64,000 nucleotides of DNA from Gracilibacillus salitolerans (GCF_009650095.1 NZ_CP045915.1:434001-498000); one strand, 5' to 3'. Shown: positions 37,193 to 47,987, counted from the first letter of the stretch. Notes: a model not told the origin generated them from the sequence alone. A program made the numbers and translations.

Positions 37193-38437
37193 TTGAAAAA
37201 GACGATGTGGAGATATCCATTATTACTTCTTTTTGGCATAGGTGTATCGAATGTAGGAGCTTGGATATATTTAATTGCGTTAAATTTGATTGTTTTGGAT
37301 AGGACTGGATCACCATTGGCAGTCTCTGTTCTTTATATACTTATACCGATTGCCACTTTATGTTCTAATGTTTGGTCGGGAAGTTTGGTTGATAGATTAA
37401 ATAAAAGGAATCTTATGATATTCTTAGATCTGGTCAGAGCATTATTAATATTTTCACTTCCGTATATGAATTCACTTATTTTAATGTATGTATTAGTTTT
37501 TATCATCAATATTGCAAATTCAATATTTGAGCCTGCATCTATGGTCTATATGACAAAGCTTATACCTAAGAAGGATCGTCAAAGGTTTAATGCATTGAGG
37601 AATTTCATCAATTCAAGTGGATTTATATTAGGACCTTCAATAGCGGGGATTCTCTTAATGATGGGGTCTCCATATGCAGCTATTCAATTAAATGCACTTG
37701 CTTTGTTTATATCTGCAATAATAATTCTCTTACTTCCTAATTTGGAAGTGAGAGAAGAAAATATGATGTCGATGAAAGTCAATATTAGAATAATTAAAGA
37801 CGATTGGAGAAAGATATTTAGTTTTAGTAGATCAAACAGGCACATTACATTGCTTTATATTCTTTTTAGCGGAATCACTATATTTATGGCGGCGTTAGAT
37901 TCATTAGAAGCTGTGTTTGCAACAGAAGTTCTTTCTTTAACTGAAAGTGCATATGGGTTTCTGGTGAGTATTGCGGGAATAGGGATTATTATAGGTTCAC
38001 TGATTAATGCTTTATTCACCAACAGTCTAAAAATAAATCATCTTATTGGTTTTGGTGCAATTTTCACACCGCTTGGGTATATAATTTTTGCATACTCACA
38101 GAATTTTATTTGGGCATCTATTGGTTTTTTTACGTTGACATTTGCTTTATCATTCGCAAATACAGGTTTTTTTACTTTTTATCAAAACAATGTACCAGTA
38201 AATATCATGGGGAGATTTTCAAGTCTTCTAGGTATAGTAGAGGCATTGCTAATAATTTTATTTACAGTAACAGCTGGGATATTTGCTGAATTGTTAGAGA
38301 TTCGCCCTATTTATTTAATGGGATCATTAGCCTTTTTAGTCTTAGGAGTTATCATTAATATAGTTATTTTTGATAAATCAAAAAAAGTCTACTATGAACG
38401 AGATAATACAGATCGGGAACCACTCCGTAATGTCTAA
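37193..38437 (+). CDS. MFS exporter under T-box control
   Basis: 414-residue 12-TM major facilitator of the MFS_3/MefA-EntS-like efflux type: SGSLVDRLNKRNLMIFLD between TM2 and TM3, and IPKKDRQRFNALRNFINSSGFILGPSIAG in the TM4-TM5 region. TTG 37193 is the likely start, 9 bases after GGAG, instead of the TTG at 37184. The T-box leader links its expression to starvation for one amino acid, so it may move an amino acid, a peptide or an aminoacyl-tRNA-related inhibitor; the direction of transport is not settled by sequence. Confidence 0.8.
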   Translation: MKKTMWRYPLLLLFGIGVSNVGAWIYLIALNLIVLDRTGSPLAVSVLYILIPIATLCSNVWSGSLVDRLNKRNLMIFLDLVRALLIFSLPYMNSLILMYVLVFIINIANSIFEPASMVYMTKLIPKKDRQRFNALRNFINSSGFILGPSIAGILLMMGSPYAAIQLNALALFISAIIILLLPNLEVREENMMSMKVNIRIIKDDWRKIFSFSRSNRHITLLYILFSGITIFMAALDSLEAVFATEVLSLTESAYGFLVSIAGIGIIIGSLINALFTNSLKINHLIGFGAIFTPLGYIIFAYSQNFIWASIGFFTLTFALSFANTGFFTFYQNNVPVNIMGRFSSLLGIVEALLIILFTVTAGIFAELLEIRPIYLMGSLAFLVLGVIINIVIFDKSKKVYYERDNTDREPLRNV

Positions 38438-38567
38438 TATAGGAAAGAATCTTTAAGTACAGCTAAGATTAGGTTGATAATAAAGAAGGTTGCAGAGCAT
38501 TTAGTTCAGATGAATTTGCAATCAAAGCCTTCTCAAGATATGATAAGAGAAAAAATGGAGTGCGATT

Positions 38568-39413
38568 ATGAAGAAAATCGAGCAAGCGGCGCAACTGATA
38601 GACCAAAATAAATCTCTTTTTTGTTGCCCTATTTGCAAGGGAAAGATGCGGGTGGAGAAAACTTCTGTAATTTGCAACTCATATCACCAATTTGATTTAG
38701 CGAAAAAAGGCTATATCAACTTTTATTCAAAATCATCTCCAAAGGACTATGATAAAAAATTGTTCGAAGCTAGATATCGAGTTATTCAAAGGGGCATGTA
38801 TGATAAGTTACATCAGAAAATTGCCGAATTAATTGATGCAATCGATCATCGTACTGCAAACATCCTCGATTTGGGCTGTGGAGAAGGTTCCCACCTTCAA
38901 AAAATCACCCAACAATTGAATCGTTCTTCGATTGGAATGGGGATGGATATTGCTAAGGATGGGATATTAACAGCGGCTAAATATCATCAAGGGCTGACCT
39001 GGACAGTTGCTGACTTAGTACAAAGTCCCTATCAATCTGGCCAATTTGATATTCTCTTAAATATTTTATCTCCCGCAAATTATCAGGAATTTAAGAGACT
39101 GATGCATACAACAGGACATGTATTGAAAGTAATCCCCAGAAGCGCTTATTTACAAGAGATAAGAGAACAGGTTATGGAAGAGGAGCAGCAAGTTTATACA
39201 AACGCTGACGTGCTAGAGCATTTTAAGCAACATTTTGAGAACTTGGAAATTCATACCTTACAATATCAATGGAGAGTACCAGCGGATGTTCTCGATGATC
39301 TATGGTATATGACTCCCTTAACCTGGGGGAAAGAAATGGAACAACCGATAGAGAGAATTACAATTGACCTTGATATTATCATAGCTCAAAAAAAGTTACA
39401 CAAAGCAGTGTAA
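38568..39413 (+). CDS. RlmA-type 23S rRNA guanine-N1 methyltransferase
   Basis: 281 residues. The N-terminal zinc site has CCPICKGKM and then C-x3-H (ICNSYHQFD), followed by the typical KKGYINFY segment. The SAM domain shows ILDLGCGEGSHL (about 98-109) and an NILSPAN motif. RlmA(I)/RlmA(II) proteins methylate G745 or G748 of 23S rRNA; the G748 form affects tylosin/telithromycin binding. Which position is modified cannot be told here. Monocistronic, ended by the hairpin at 39393-39416. Confidence 0.87.
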   Translation: MKKIEQAAQLIDQNKSLFCCPICKGKMRVEKTSVICNSYHQFDLAKKGYINFYSKSSPKDYDKKLFEARYRVIQRGMYDKLHQKIAELIDAIDHRTANILDLGCGEGSHLQKITQQLNRSSIGMGMDIAKDGILTAAKYHQGLTWTVADLVQSPYQSGQFDILLNILSPANYQEFKRLMHTTGHVLKVIPRSAYLQEIREQVMEEEQQVYTNADVLEHFKQHFENLEIHTLQYQWRVPADVLDDLWYMTPLTWGKEMEQPIERITIDLDIIIAQKKLHKAV

Positions 39414-39420
39414 CTTTATT
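39393..39420 (+). terminator. Terminator of the methyltransferase gene
   Basis: AAGTTACAC (39393-39401) pairs with GTGTAACTT (39408-39416), overlapping the stop codon and followed by TATT. Confidence 0.65.
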
Positions 39421-39437
39421 AATGTATAAAATTGTTA

Positions 39438-39466
39438 TTGAAGAATAGAATTAATTCCTATACAAT
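39438..39466 (+). promoter_or_regulatory. Promoter for the sugar sensor operon
   Basis: TTGAAG (39438-39443), 17-base spacer, TACAAT (39461-39466), about 90 bases before the binding protein start. Confidence 0.55.
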
Positions 39467-39553
39467 TTTAGTACAATCGATATAGGAAATAGAATTCATG
39501 AATTTCAAATTATTTTTTAATCACCCTATGCTTTAATTGAAAGGGGTTACAAT

Positions 39554-40552
39554 ATGAAGAAGTTGTTGTTTGCTTATATTGTCTTAATTGGATTATTTGT
39601 TTTATATGTATATCAATATCAAACGAGTGAAACGACGAATAACGAATGGTCTGAACATGAGTTGAGGGGTACAATTGATGAAACATATGTAATGGTAACG
39701 TTTCAGACTGGTATTGATTATTGGAAAAGGCCGCTAAAAGGTTTTGAAGACGCAGCCGAAGCTCTGAATGTTTCTGTAGAATATCGAGGTGCGACACAAT
39801 ATGATGTGAATGAAGAAATTACAGTGTTAGAACAAGTCATTGCGAAAAATCCTTCAGGAATCGCGGTTTCGACCATGGATCCTGAAGCATTAAACCCTGT
39901 CATTAATAAAGCAGTAGATTCTGGGATTCCTGTTGTGATGTTTGATGCGGATGCACCGAATAGTAAAGCATATGCATTTTTAGGAACGAATAATCATTAT
40001 GCTGGTGTTACAGCAGCACACAAAATGGCGGAATTATTAAACGAATCAGGTAAAGTAGGTGTAGTAACACATCCTAATCAACTAAACCACCAAGAGCGGA
40101 CACAAGGTTTTCGAGAGACTATTGAGAATGAGTACCCAGATATGACAGTGGTTGATGTAAAAGATGGACGTGGGGATCAGATGATTTCCAAAGAAGTGTC
40201 TGAAGAATTAATGAGAGAATATCCAGATATTCAAGGTATTTTTGCATCAGAGGCTAATGGTGGCGTTGGAGTAGGTAAGGCAGTATTAGACCAACAGAAA
40301 AAGGGTGACCTGCATATCATTAGCTTTGACACAGATAAAGGAACACTAGATATGATTGATGAAGGTGTTATTTCAGCGACGCTTGCACAAGGCACTTTGG
40401 AAATGGGATATTGGTCCTTACAGTTTCTTTTTCATCTTCAACATAATTTAGCAGGCGATTTAGAAGGAGAAACGAATCTACCCCGTTATGTTGATACAGG
40501 TATTACAGTTGTAACAAAAGACGATGTTAGTGATTACTACCCTCTTGATTAA
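39554..40552 (+). CDS. Periplasmic-binding-protein-like sugar sensor
   Basis: 332-residue extracellular protein with one N-terminal TM anchor (about 4-22, no lipobox Cys) and a LacI/RbsB-type sugar-binding fold: YVMVTFQTGIDYWKRPLKGFEDAA, AKNPSGIAVSTMDPEALNP and VVMFDADAPNSKAYAFLGTNNHYAG. It is followed 2 bases later by a YesM-type histidine kinase and the response regulator, and then by the importer at 44-48 kb. This order suggests it presents the bound sugar to the kinase, as XynS/LytS-like sensor systems do, more than feeding transport. Sugar identity open; xylose or arabinose plausible. Confidence 0.82.
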   Translation: MKKLLFAYIVLIGLFVLYVYQYQTSETTNNEWSEHELRGTIDETYVMVTFQTGIDYWKRPLKGFEDAAEALNVSVEYRGATQYDVNEEITVLEQVIAKNPSGIAVSTMDPEALNPVINKAVDSGIPVVMFDADAPNSKAYAFLGTNNHYAGVTAAHKMAELLNESGKVGVVTHPNQLNHQERTQGFRETIENEYPDMTVVDVKDGRGDQMISKEVSEELMREYPDIQGIFASEANGGVGVGKAVLDQQKKGDLHIISFDTDKGTLDMIDEGVISATLAQGTLEMGYWSLQFLFHLQHNLAGDLEGETNLPRYVDTGITVVTKDDVSDYYPLD

Positions 40553-40554
40553 GA

Positions 40555-42384
40555 ATGGATGGATGCTCTGTGAAGCGCTGGACACAAATAAATAATATGC
40601 CAATTCGCTATAAATTAATTTCACACTTTTTATTGATTAGTATATTGCCAATTTTTTGTTTAGCTTTGTTAATCAGTTGGACGGTGGAGCGTGTAATGGA
40701 AGAGCAAGTCAATGATAATACACTTCAACTTATTGACAAAGTGAATGAATCTTTTGAGTTCTACATCAGTAATTTGCAAAGTTATACCTATATGATTGCG
40801 AATAATGAAGATGTGGAACAATTTCTAGGTGGAAATGAAAATAATCCATCTGCTCTATCTGATAATAAATATGACATTCAACGGTATTTGCGTAATTTCA
40901 CAACTGTATCACCAGAAGTGGCAGGAATAATGGTAGTGAACAATGAAGGTGATTATGTTAGTAATGAACTGTATGCCCCGTCTATTATGGATTTAACAGA
41001 AGCATCCTGGTATCAAGAAGCTATAGAAAATAATGGTATTTTTAAAATCATCGGACGACCTGATGGGAGAAGGTTGAATTCTATAGTTGATTATACTAAC
41101 GATGATGTGGTGACGGTTGTAAGAGCAGTGATAGATCCTTTTACTGAGCAAGTTCACGGTGTTGTATTAATAGACTTGAAACTAAGAGTAATAGCCGAAA
41201 CGGTAAAGGATGTGACACTAGGAAAAAGCGGATATTTAATGGTGCTTGATGATGACGGTCAAAACATCTATCAACCTAACCAGCCGATTGTAAGTCAAAT
41301 ACCTTTTAAATGGATTAGTGAACAACAATCAGGTGATTTCTCTAAAACGATCAAAGGGGAGAAAATTCAATTTATTTATCAACGATCTCCTTTTGCCAAT
41401 TGGGTTACGGTTGGTGTTTTCCCTGCGGAGGAAACTATCTTTGGTTTGCGTGAAATTAATTTTTACTTAGTAATGTTTATTTTTATCATTATGTTCTTTG
41501 GTATTCCGGTATCATACTTTCTATCTCATTCGATCTCCAAACCAATTGTACAACTAGTATCTTTTATGAAGAAGGTAGAAGGCGGAGATTTTAAGGTTAG
41601 ATACAAGGAGAAAAGATTTGATGAGATTGGGCTATTAGGAAGAAGCTTTAATACGATGTTAACGAAGCTTAATGATTTAATGCACCTGACAGAAAGACAG
41701 GAGAGACAAAAAAGAGATGCAGAGTTTCGTAGTTTACAAGCGAATATTAATCCGCATTTTCTCTATAATACACTTGATACGATACAATGGATGGCAAGGA
41801 AACAAAAAGCAGATGATGTGGCAGAGGTAGTAGAATCGTTGGCGAAGCTTTTTCGAATTGGGTTGAGTAAGGGGCGCGATGTCATTTCATTATCTGAAGA
41901 AATCGATCATATAGAAAGCTATTTAAAAATACAAAAAACAAGATATCGTGAAAAGCTAAATTATGAAATTAAAGTGGATGAGTCCATTAAAAATAAAGCA
42001 ATATTAAAATTTATTCTTCAACCAATTATCGAAAATGCAATCTATCATGGAATTAAAGAACGACGAGGGGTAGGACATATTAATATAGAGGCGAACCCAT
42101 TGAATCAACATATACTGATTCAAATCAGTGACGATGGAAAAGGAATGACTCCACAACAATTGAGTGACATGAGAGAAGCTTTGGAAGAATCCGTTAACCT
42201 CACAGAAAATCCGGAAGAAACAAGGAATAAAAAAGGTTACGGGATGCTGAATGTTCAAGCAAGAATTCAGTTAACACATGGATCAAATTATGGTATGACA
42301 ATAGATAGCTATGAAAATGTCGGGACAACGGTTAAGATCTTATTGCCAAATATGAACAAGAGTGATGAGGAGAGGGAGAAGTGA
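40555..42384 (+). CDS. YesM-type sensor histidine kinase
   Basis: 609 residues: TM1 (about 20-42), extracellular dCache-like domain, TM2 (about 300-322), HAMP (about 325-378), a His_kinase domain with the phospho-acceptor in NINPHFLYNTLDTIQWM, and an HATPase with IIENAIYHGIKERRG and DDGKGM. Overlaps the response regulator start in GTGA. ATG 40555 has little ribosome binding site; GTG 40570 is an alternative. It senses sugar, probably with the binding protein encoded just before, and phosphorylates the regulator. Confidence 0.92.
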   Translation: MDGCSVKRWTQINNMPIRYKLISHFLLISILPIFCLALLISWTVERVMEEQVNDNTLQLIDKVNESFEFYISNLQSYTYMIANNEDVEQFLGGNENNPSALSDNKYDIQRYLRNFTTVSPEVAGIMVVNNEGDYVSNELYAPSIMDLTEASWYQEAIENNGIFKIIGRPDGRRLNSIVDYTNDDVVTVVRAVIDPFTEQVHGVVLIDLKLRVIAETVKDVTLGKSGYLMVLDDDGQNIYQPNQPIVSQIPFKWISEQQSGDFSKTIKGEKIQFIYQRSPFANWVTVGVFPAEETIFGLREINFYLVMFIFIIMFFGIPVSYFLSHSISKPIVQLVSFMKKVEGGDFKVRYKEKRFDEIGLLGRSFNTMLTKLNDLMHLTERQERQKRDAEFRSLQANINPHFLYNTLDTIQWMARKQKADDVAEVVESLAKLFRIGLSKGRDVISLSEEIDHIESYLKIQKTRYREKLNYEIKVDESIKNKAILKFILQPIIENAIYHGIKERRGVGHINIEANPLNQHILIQISDDGKGMTPQQLSDMREALEESVNLTENPEETRNKKGYGMLNVQARIQLTHGSNYGMTIDSYENVGTTVKILLPNMNKSDEEREK

Positions 42385-43586
42385 TCAAGATGGAATGTTG
42401 GAAAGTGTTAATAGCGGATGATGAATTTATCATACGTGATGGAATAAGGTCTTCCGTTAATTGGGATGATTTTAATATGGAAGTTGTAGCAGAAGCTGAA
42501 GACGGGGAAGAAGCGGTTGAACAAGCTATCCGACATCAAATAGATGTGTTATTAATCGATTTAAATATGCCAATCATGAATGGGATTACAGCAATGAAGA
42601 AAATTAAGGATCAAATACAAGATTGCCGCATGGTAGTGATATCTGGATATGACGATTTCCGCTATGCTCAAGAAGCAATACGTTTACAAGTAGAGGATTA
42701 TTTATTGAAGCCTGTAAACCCAAATCAGCTAGCCGATATTCTAGAAGAGTTAAGACAGCAATTAGATCAGAAAAAGCAAGAAGAAAACTATTTGCAACAA
42801 GCTTCTAATCAAGTAAAGAAGAATCATAAGCAGTTAAGAAATCGTTTTTTTCTGGATTGGATGACAGATAATTTAGGGGAAGAAGAGATAAAAGGTCAAT
42901 TACAGTTTTTAGAACTTCCTCAAACAAATCCTCAATCCTTCATTATTATGAAATGGCTTGATGGCGAGTCTGAGAATCACTTGTTTAATGAACAGGAGCA
43001 GGAGCGAAAACAACAATTGGAAGCAATACAATTGTTACTGGAAAAGGCAATGAGAGAGTATGTGCATGCCATATTTTTAGAAGATACCCATTGGATTTCC
43101 ATTTTTATTTGGGATCAAGCTTCAGCAGACTTAGCGTTACATTTAGAGGAAATAATAAGAGAGGAATTAGAGCAGCATGTTTATTCCAAACAAATAGAAG
43201 TGGAATTAGCAAGTATTCCACCCATCTATTCTGAAGTGAAGCAAGAGTTGAATAAATATATGCAACTTTCTCCACTTGTGAAACAATCGATACAGTATAT
43301 TCGCAAGCACTATCGAGATTCTCATTTAACATTAGAGAATATTGCCGAATCACTTCATGTTTCGACTGTTTACCTCAGTAAAATGATTAAACAGGATCTA
43401 GGAGTTTCTTACGTAAAAATAGTAACACAATTGCGTTTACAAGCTGCAAAAGATTTATTGAAAACAACAGATCTCAGCATCCGTGAAATTGCCGAACGTG
43501 TAGGTTACGATTCACAACACTATTTCAGCACTGCCTTTAGAAAATCCATAGGTGTGACACCAAAACAGTACAAGCATCAATTATGA
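42381..43586 (+). CDS. YesN-type AraC response regulator
   Basis: 401 residues: receiver domain (about 5-125) with the phospho-acceptor Asp in VLLIDLNMPIMNG and the conserved Lys in LLKPVNP, a linker, and two AraC helix-turn-helix motifs at the C terminus (about 300-400, ending VGYDSQHYFSTAFRKSIG and PKQYK). GTG 42381 overlaps the kinase stop; ATG 42390 is a possible alternative. Most likely activates the monosaccharide importer downstream. Confidence 0.92.
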   Translation: MIKMECWKVLIADDEFIIRDGIRSSVNWDDFNMEVVAEAEDGEEAVEQAIRHQIDVLLIDLNMPIMNGITAMKKIKDQIQDCRMVVISGYDDFRYAQEAIRLQVEDYLLKPVNPNQLADILEELRQQLDQKKQEENYLQQASNQVKKNHKQLRNRFFLDWMTDNLGEEEIKGQLQFLELPQTNPQSFIIMKWLDGESENHLFNEQEQERKQQLEAIQLLLEKAMREYVHAIFLEDTHWISIFIWDQASADLALHLEEIIREELEQHVYSKQIEVELASIPPIYSEVKQELNKYMQLSPLVKQSIQYIRKHYRDSHLTLENIAESLHVSTVYLSKMIKQDLGVSYVKIVTQLRLQAAKDLLKTTDLSIREIAERVGYDSQHYFSTAFRKSIGVTPKQYKHQL

Positions 43587-43603
43587 ACGGAAATGTACAA
43601 GAA

Positions 43604-43636
43604 CGAAGACAAGGCTGCCATTGTCTTCGTTTTTTA
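43604..43636 (+). terminator. Terminator of the two-component operon
   Basis: CGAAGACAA (43604-43612) pairs with TTGTCTTCG (43621-43629), followed by TTTTTT. Confidence 0.85.
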
Positions 43637-43649
43637 ATAGGTTAAGTAG

Positions 43650-43795
43650 ATAAAAACTGCGAACTAGTGAAAATTTCCAGAGTGAGGATTTCTTCCATTC
43701 TTTCCATAGAGAGTGCTGAAATACCGCTTCGGCAGAATACTGCGCTTTCCGGGGGCTCGCTATCCTACAGGAGTCTCCTTATTCTACCTCCGCTA
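43650..43795 (+). repeat. Family A repeat, copy A3 lacking the inner hairpin
   Basis: Starts with GATAAAAACTGCGAACTAGTG (shared with 17245-17225 on the other strand), then TGAGGATTTCTTCCATTC shared with A2. The outer stem GGCAGAATA (43731-43739) pairs with TATTCTACC (43780-43788, one mismatch), with GCGCTTTCC and ACAGGAGTCTCC as in A2. The AGCTAACTT inner hairpin is deleted. Confidence 0.7.
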
Positions 43796-43978
43796 TTTAC
43801 ATCATTCTATCTTTTTGAAGTGGAAATATTCGGATACCACTTCCCATGTATTGCTTCTTTCAAAAATTAGAAAACTACGCAAAGCGAAGTATCTTGCCGA
43901 AGCTTATGCGATGGGTAGTAAGGAATGTTTCTCTTATATTACATTTTAATTAAATTTTTATAAAAACTGTTTAAATTT

Positions 43979-43993
43979 ATGTAAAGGCTTACA
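43979..43993. promoter_or_regulatory. cre-like palindrome before the monosaccharide importer
   Basis: ATGTAAAGGCTTACA departs from the cre pattern only at the central C (G here) and is nearly palindromic. It lies 67 bases before the lipoprotein start. Suggests CcpA control of the importer. Confidence 0.5.
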
Positions 43994-44059
43994 GTTAAGG
44001 ATGTGATACATTTATATCTAGGCAAGATAATAAACTATTTATTGAAAGGGGTTTCAATT

Positions 44060-45163
44060 ATGAAGAAATTTAGTTTCTTAGCAATTTTCTTTAGTCTTAT
44101 TTTATTTTTAGCTGCCTGTGGTAGCGATGATACTTCAGGGGGAAGTTCAGATGAAGGTGAAGAGTCTGCAGATGGTGGTTTAATCGGTGTAGCCATGCCA
44201 ACTAAATCTTCTCAGCGTTGGGTTGATGATGGAAATAACATGGTAGAGCAACTGGAAGCATTAGGATATGAGACAGATCTACAATATGCAGAAGATGATG
44301 TAGATAAGCAAATCGAACAAATTGAAAATATGATTGTAAAAGGAGCAGAAGCATTAGTTATAGCATCAATTGACGGTACAGCTCTTACCAATGTGTTAGA
44401 GAAAGCAAACGATCAAGGAATTCAAGTTGTGTCTTATGATCGTTTGATTATGGAAAGTGACCATGTAACGTATTATGCAACATTTGATAACTTCCAAGTA
44501 GGGGTACTACAAGCATCTTATATTGAAGAAACACTTGATTTGGCAAACGAAGATGGACCATACAACATTGAATTATTCGGTGGTTCCCCAGATGATAACA
44601 ACGCATATTTCTTCTGGGACGGTGCGATGAGTGTACTTCAACCATATATTGATGAAGGAAAATTAGTGATTCAAAGTGAGCAAACTGAATTCGAACAAGC
44701 AGCAACCATGCGTTGGGATGGAAATACTGCAAAATCTCGTATGGAAAACATTTTAAGTAGTTCTTACTCTGGGGAAGAAACAGTGGACGCTGTATTATCT
44801 CCATATGATGGTATTAGCCGTGGTGTTATTCAAGCACTTAAAGGTGTTGGTTACGGTTCTGATGACCTACCGTTACCGGTAATTAGTGGGCAAGATGCAG
44901 AGTTAGCTTCAATTAAGTCGATTATTGCTGGTGAACAAACACAAACCGTATTTAAAGATACTCGTGATCTTGCAGCAGTAGCGGTTGATATGACAGAAGC
45001 AATTTTAAAGGGTGAGGAAGCGGAAGTAAACGATACAGAAACATATGACAATAATGTTAAAGTCGTTCCAACCTATCTAGTAGAACCTGTATCTGTTGAT
45101 ATCGATAACTACCAAGAAGTTGTCATAGACAGCGGTTACTATTCTGAAGATGAACTAGAATAA
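44060..45163 (+). CDS. chvE: ChvE-like multiple-monosaccharide-binding lipoprotein
   Basis: 367-residue binding protein with a lipobox (LAACGSDD, Cys about 20) after a hydrophobic signal and an acidic Ser/Gly linker. The core has [37 protein letters not shown] and a [16 protein letters not shown] hinge region, as in ChvE/XylF-like proteins that bind xylose, arabinose, glucose or galactose. Start at ATG 44060 behind GAAAGGGG. First gene of a three-gene importer operon, directly after a sugar two-component system. Confidence 0.88.
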   Translation: MKKFSFLAIFFSLILFLAACGSDDTSGGSSDEGEESADGGLIGVAMPTKSSQRWVDDGNNMVEQLEALGYETDLQYAEDDVDKQIEQIENMIVKGAEALVIASIDGTALTNVLEKANDQGIQVVSYDRLIMESDHVTYYATFDNFQVGVLQASYIEETLDLANEDGPYNIELFGGSPDDNNAYFFWDGAMSVLQPYIDEGKLVIQSEQTEFEQAATMRWDGNTAKSRMENILSSSYSGEETVDAVLSPYDGISRGVIQALKGVGYGSDDLPLPVISGQDAELASIKSIIAGEQTQTVFKDTRDLAAVAVDMTEAILKGEEAEVNDTETYDNNVKVVPTYLVEPVSVDIDNYQEVVIDSGYYSEDELE

Positions 45164-45253
45164 AGTATTAAATAAACAGATAAAGAATTTAGTGGTGGTT
45201 GCGGTCACCACTAAATTCATTCAATAATAAGACTTTCCAAAGGTGGTGAGCTA

Positions 45254-46804
45254 ATGTCTGATTTTATTTTGGAAATGCGTAATATTACAAAAACATTTCC
45301 AGGAGTAAAAGCATTGAATAATGTTAATTTGCAGGTGAAACAAGGTGAAATTCACGCGCTAGTTGGTGAAAATGGAGCAGGTAAATCGACATTAATGAAA
45401 GTGTTAAGTGGGGTTCATCCATATGGCACCTACGATGGTTCGATTCTTTATGAAGGGCAAGAATGTCAATTTAAGAATATAAAGCAAAGTGAGAACTTAG
45501 GGATCGTTATTATTCATCAGGAATTAGCCTTAAGTCCATATCTCTCTATTGCAGAAAATATCTTTTTAGGTAATGAACGACAATCGAACAAGATTATCAA
45601 ATGGCAAGCAACATTTTCTGAGTCTAAAAAACTATTAACTCGTGTCGGTCTAAAGGATTCACCAGAAACCCCTGTGATGGATATAGGGGTAGGGAAGCAG
45701 CAACTTGTGGAGATTGCAAAAGCACTTTCTAAAAATGTAAAATTGTTAATTTTAGATGAGCCCACTGCAGCTTTAAATGAAACAGATAGTGAGAATTTAT
45801 TAAAGTTATTACTAGAATTAAAAGAGCAAGGAATTTCCTCTATCTTAATCTCCCACAAGTTAAATGAGGTATCATCTGTTTCTGATTCGATCACTGTACT
45901 TCGTGATGGCAAAACAATTGAAACGCTAGATACTAGTGTAGAACGAGCTTCAGAAGAAAGAATTATTAAAGGAATGGTGGGGCGAGAATTAACTAGTAGA
46001 TTCCCTGACCGTACAGAAAAGGTTGGAGAAACAGTCTTTGAAGTAAAGAATTGGGATGTTTATCATCCGCAACAGCAGGATCGAAAAATTATTGATAATG
46101 TCAATTTGAACATTAAAAAAGGTGAAATTGTAGGAATTGCAGGGTTAATGGGAGCTGGGAGAACAGAGCTTGCCATGAGTATTTTTGGTAAGTCTTACGG
46201 AAAGAAAATTAGTGGTGAGTTATACAAAAATGGAAAACGGATTCAAGCGAATAATGTTAGTCAGGCGATTGATCTAGGGATAGCATATGTGTCCGAAGAT
46301 CGAAAAACATATGGCTTGAATTTAATTGATGATATAAAACGAAATATTACGTTATCAAACTTGCAACGGATTTCCAATAATGCTGTTATAAATGAAAACA
46401 AAGAAGTAATGGAATCGCAAAGCTTAAGAGATAAATTGAATATTAAAACACCAACATTAGAACAGTTAGCTGGAAATCTAAGTGGTGGTAATCAACAAAA
46501 AGTAGTGTTAAGTAAATGGATTTTTACGGAACCAGACATTCTAATTTTGGATGAACCAACAAGAGGTATTGATGTTGGGGCTAAGTTTGAGATTTACACC
46601 CAAATCAATGAATTAGCTGCTCAAGGGTTAGCTGTTTTAGTTATTTCTTCTGAACTTCCAGAAGTATTGGGACTGTCAGATCGAATTTATGTGATGAATG
46701 AAGGTCGTATCACAGGTGAGTTGCAGAAAGACGAAGCAGATCAAGAAAGTGTGATGCGTTATATGACCGGAACTGGGGGGGCTAGTCATGCAAACGTTAA
46801 TTAA
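45254..46804 (+). CDS. gguA: GguA/MmsA-type sugar ABC ATPase (two domains)
   Basis: 516-residue cytoplasmic ATPase of the CUT2 class with two nucleotide-binding domains. Domain 1: Walker [10 protein letters not shown] (about 34-42), Walker [13 protein letters not shown]. Domain 2: the degenerate Walker [10 protein letters not shown], signature [14 protein letters not shown] and Walker [15 protein letters not shown]. This asymmetry is usual for RbsA/XylG/MglA relatives. It energises the adjacent permease; its stop overlaps that gene's start by 17 bases. AAGGTGG precedes the ATG. Confidence 0.93.
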   Translation: MSDFILEMRNITKTFPGVKALNNVNLQVKQGEIHALVGENGAGKSTLMKVLSGVHPYGTYDGSILYEGQECQFKNIKQSENLGIVIIHQELALSPYLSIAENIFLGNERQSNKIIKWQATFSESKKLLTRVGLKDSPETPVMDIGVGKQQLVEIAKALSKNVKLLILDEPTAALNETDSENLLKLLLELKEQGISSILISHKLNEVSSVSDSITVLRDGKTIETLDTSVERASEERIIKGMVGRELTSRFPDRTEKVGETVFEVKNWDVYHPQQQDRKIIDNVNLNIKKGEIVGIAGLMGAGRTELAMSIFGKSYGKKISGELYKNGKRIQANNVSQAIDLGIAYVSEDRKTYGLNLIDDIKRNITLSNLQRISNNAVINENKEVMESQSLRDKLNIKTPTLEQLAGNLSGGNQQKVVLSKWIFTEPDILILDEPTRGIDVGAKFEIYTQINELAAQGLAVLVISSELPEVLGLSDRIYVMNEGRITGELQKDEADQESVMRYMTGTGGASHANVN

Positions 46805-47948
46805 TTTAGTTCGAAATAACTTAAGAGAATATGGAATGATTATCGCACTTGTATTAATTACAGGACTATTTTGGGTACTAACAGATGGTGTCAATTTTAA
46901 ACCGTTAAATATTACAAACTTAATCTTGCAAAATGGATTTATATTAGTACTTGCAGTTGGAATGGTACTCGTTATTATTACAGGGAACATTGATTTATCA
47001 GTAGGTTCAATAGTAGCCTTTATCGGAGCAATTGCCGGTGTACTTATCATCAACATGAATGTTCCTGTATGGCTCGCAGTAGTAATCGCTATTGTAGCAG
47101 GTGCATTAATTGGTGTTTGGCAAGGTTTTTGGATTTCCTATGTCGGCATTCCATCGTTTATCGTAACACTAGCAGGGATGCTTATATTTAGAGGTCTTAC
47201 ATTATGGTTGTTGGATGGACAATCGTTGGCGCCATTTCCAGATTCCTTCCAACTAATTAGTAGTGGATTTTTACCTGATATTTTTGGTTCAGGTGATGTA
47301 CACATCTTCACCCTAGTCTTATCAGGTATTTTATCATTGGTGTTAATTTATCTTGAAATGAACAAAAGAAAGACACAGCTTCATTATAATTTTGAAGTAG
47401 TTCCACTCTGGGTTACATTAACAAAGCTTGCTTTATTATTATTAGCAATCAACTGGTTTGCTTACCAGTTAGCTTTGAATAAGGGTATCCCAACGGTACT
47501 CGTTATTGTGTTTGTCTTGATCGTTGTTTACACCTTTATTATGAAAAACACCATCATGGGTCGTCATATTTATGCAACAGGCGGAAATAAAAAAGCAGCT
47601 GATTTATCAGGAATTAAAACAAAACGAGTTGTTTTTTGGGTATTCGTCAACAATGGTGTATTAGCAGCATTAGCTGGATTAATGTTTGCAGCTCGACTAA
47701 ACTCCGCTACCCCTGCTGCAGGAAATATGTTAGAGCTTGATGCAATTGCAGCCGTATTTATTGGTGGTGCTTCAATGGCTGGTGGTGTAGGTACTGTTAT
47801 TGGTGCAATTGTTGGTGGTCTCGTAATGGGTGTCATGAACAATGGTATGTCATTAATTGGTATCGGTATTGACTGGCAACAAGCGATAAAAGGTATGGTA
47901 TTACTAATCGCAGTTGGTTTTGATGTTTATAATAAGAACAAAGGTTAG
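46788..47948 (+). CDS. gguB: GguB/MmsB-type sugar ABC permease
   Basis: 386-residue CUT2 permease with about ten TM helices. Motifs [39 protein letters not shown] and, near the C terminus, [33 protein letters not shown] match XylH/MmsB. The extended middle loop (about 195-215) separates this subtype from RbsC. Translationally overlapped with the ATPase; last gene of the operon, with a terminator 12 bases on. Confidence 0.93.
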   Translation: MQTLINLVRNNLREYGMIIALVLITGLFWVLTDGVNFKPLNITNLILQNGFILVLAVGMVLVIITGNIDLSVGSIVAFIGAIAGVLIINMNVPVWLAVVIAIVAGALIGVWQGFWISYVGIPSFIVTLAGMLIFRGLTLWLLDGQSLAPFPDSFQLISSGFLPDIFGSGDVHIFTLVLSGILSLVLIYLEMNKRKTQLHYNFEVVPLWVTLTKLALLLLAINWFAYQLALNKGIPTVLVIVFVLIVVYTFIMKNTIMGRHIYATGGNKKAADLSGIKTKRVVFWVFVNNGVLAALAGLMFAARLNSATPAAGNMLELDAIAAVFIGGASMAGGVGTVIGAIVGGLVMGVMNNGMSLIGIGIDWQQAIKGMVLLIAVGFDVYNKNKG

Positions 47949-47959
47949 TTGGTTAGGAG

Positions 47960-47987
47960 ATGCCCGCTTTAATAGTGGGCATTTTTG
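47960..47987 (+). terminator. Terminator of the monosaccharide importer operon
   Basis: ATGCCC (47960-47965) pairs with GGGCAT (47977-47982), followed by TTTTT. Confidence 0.85.
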
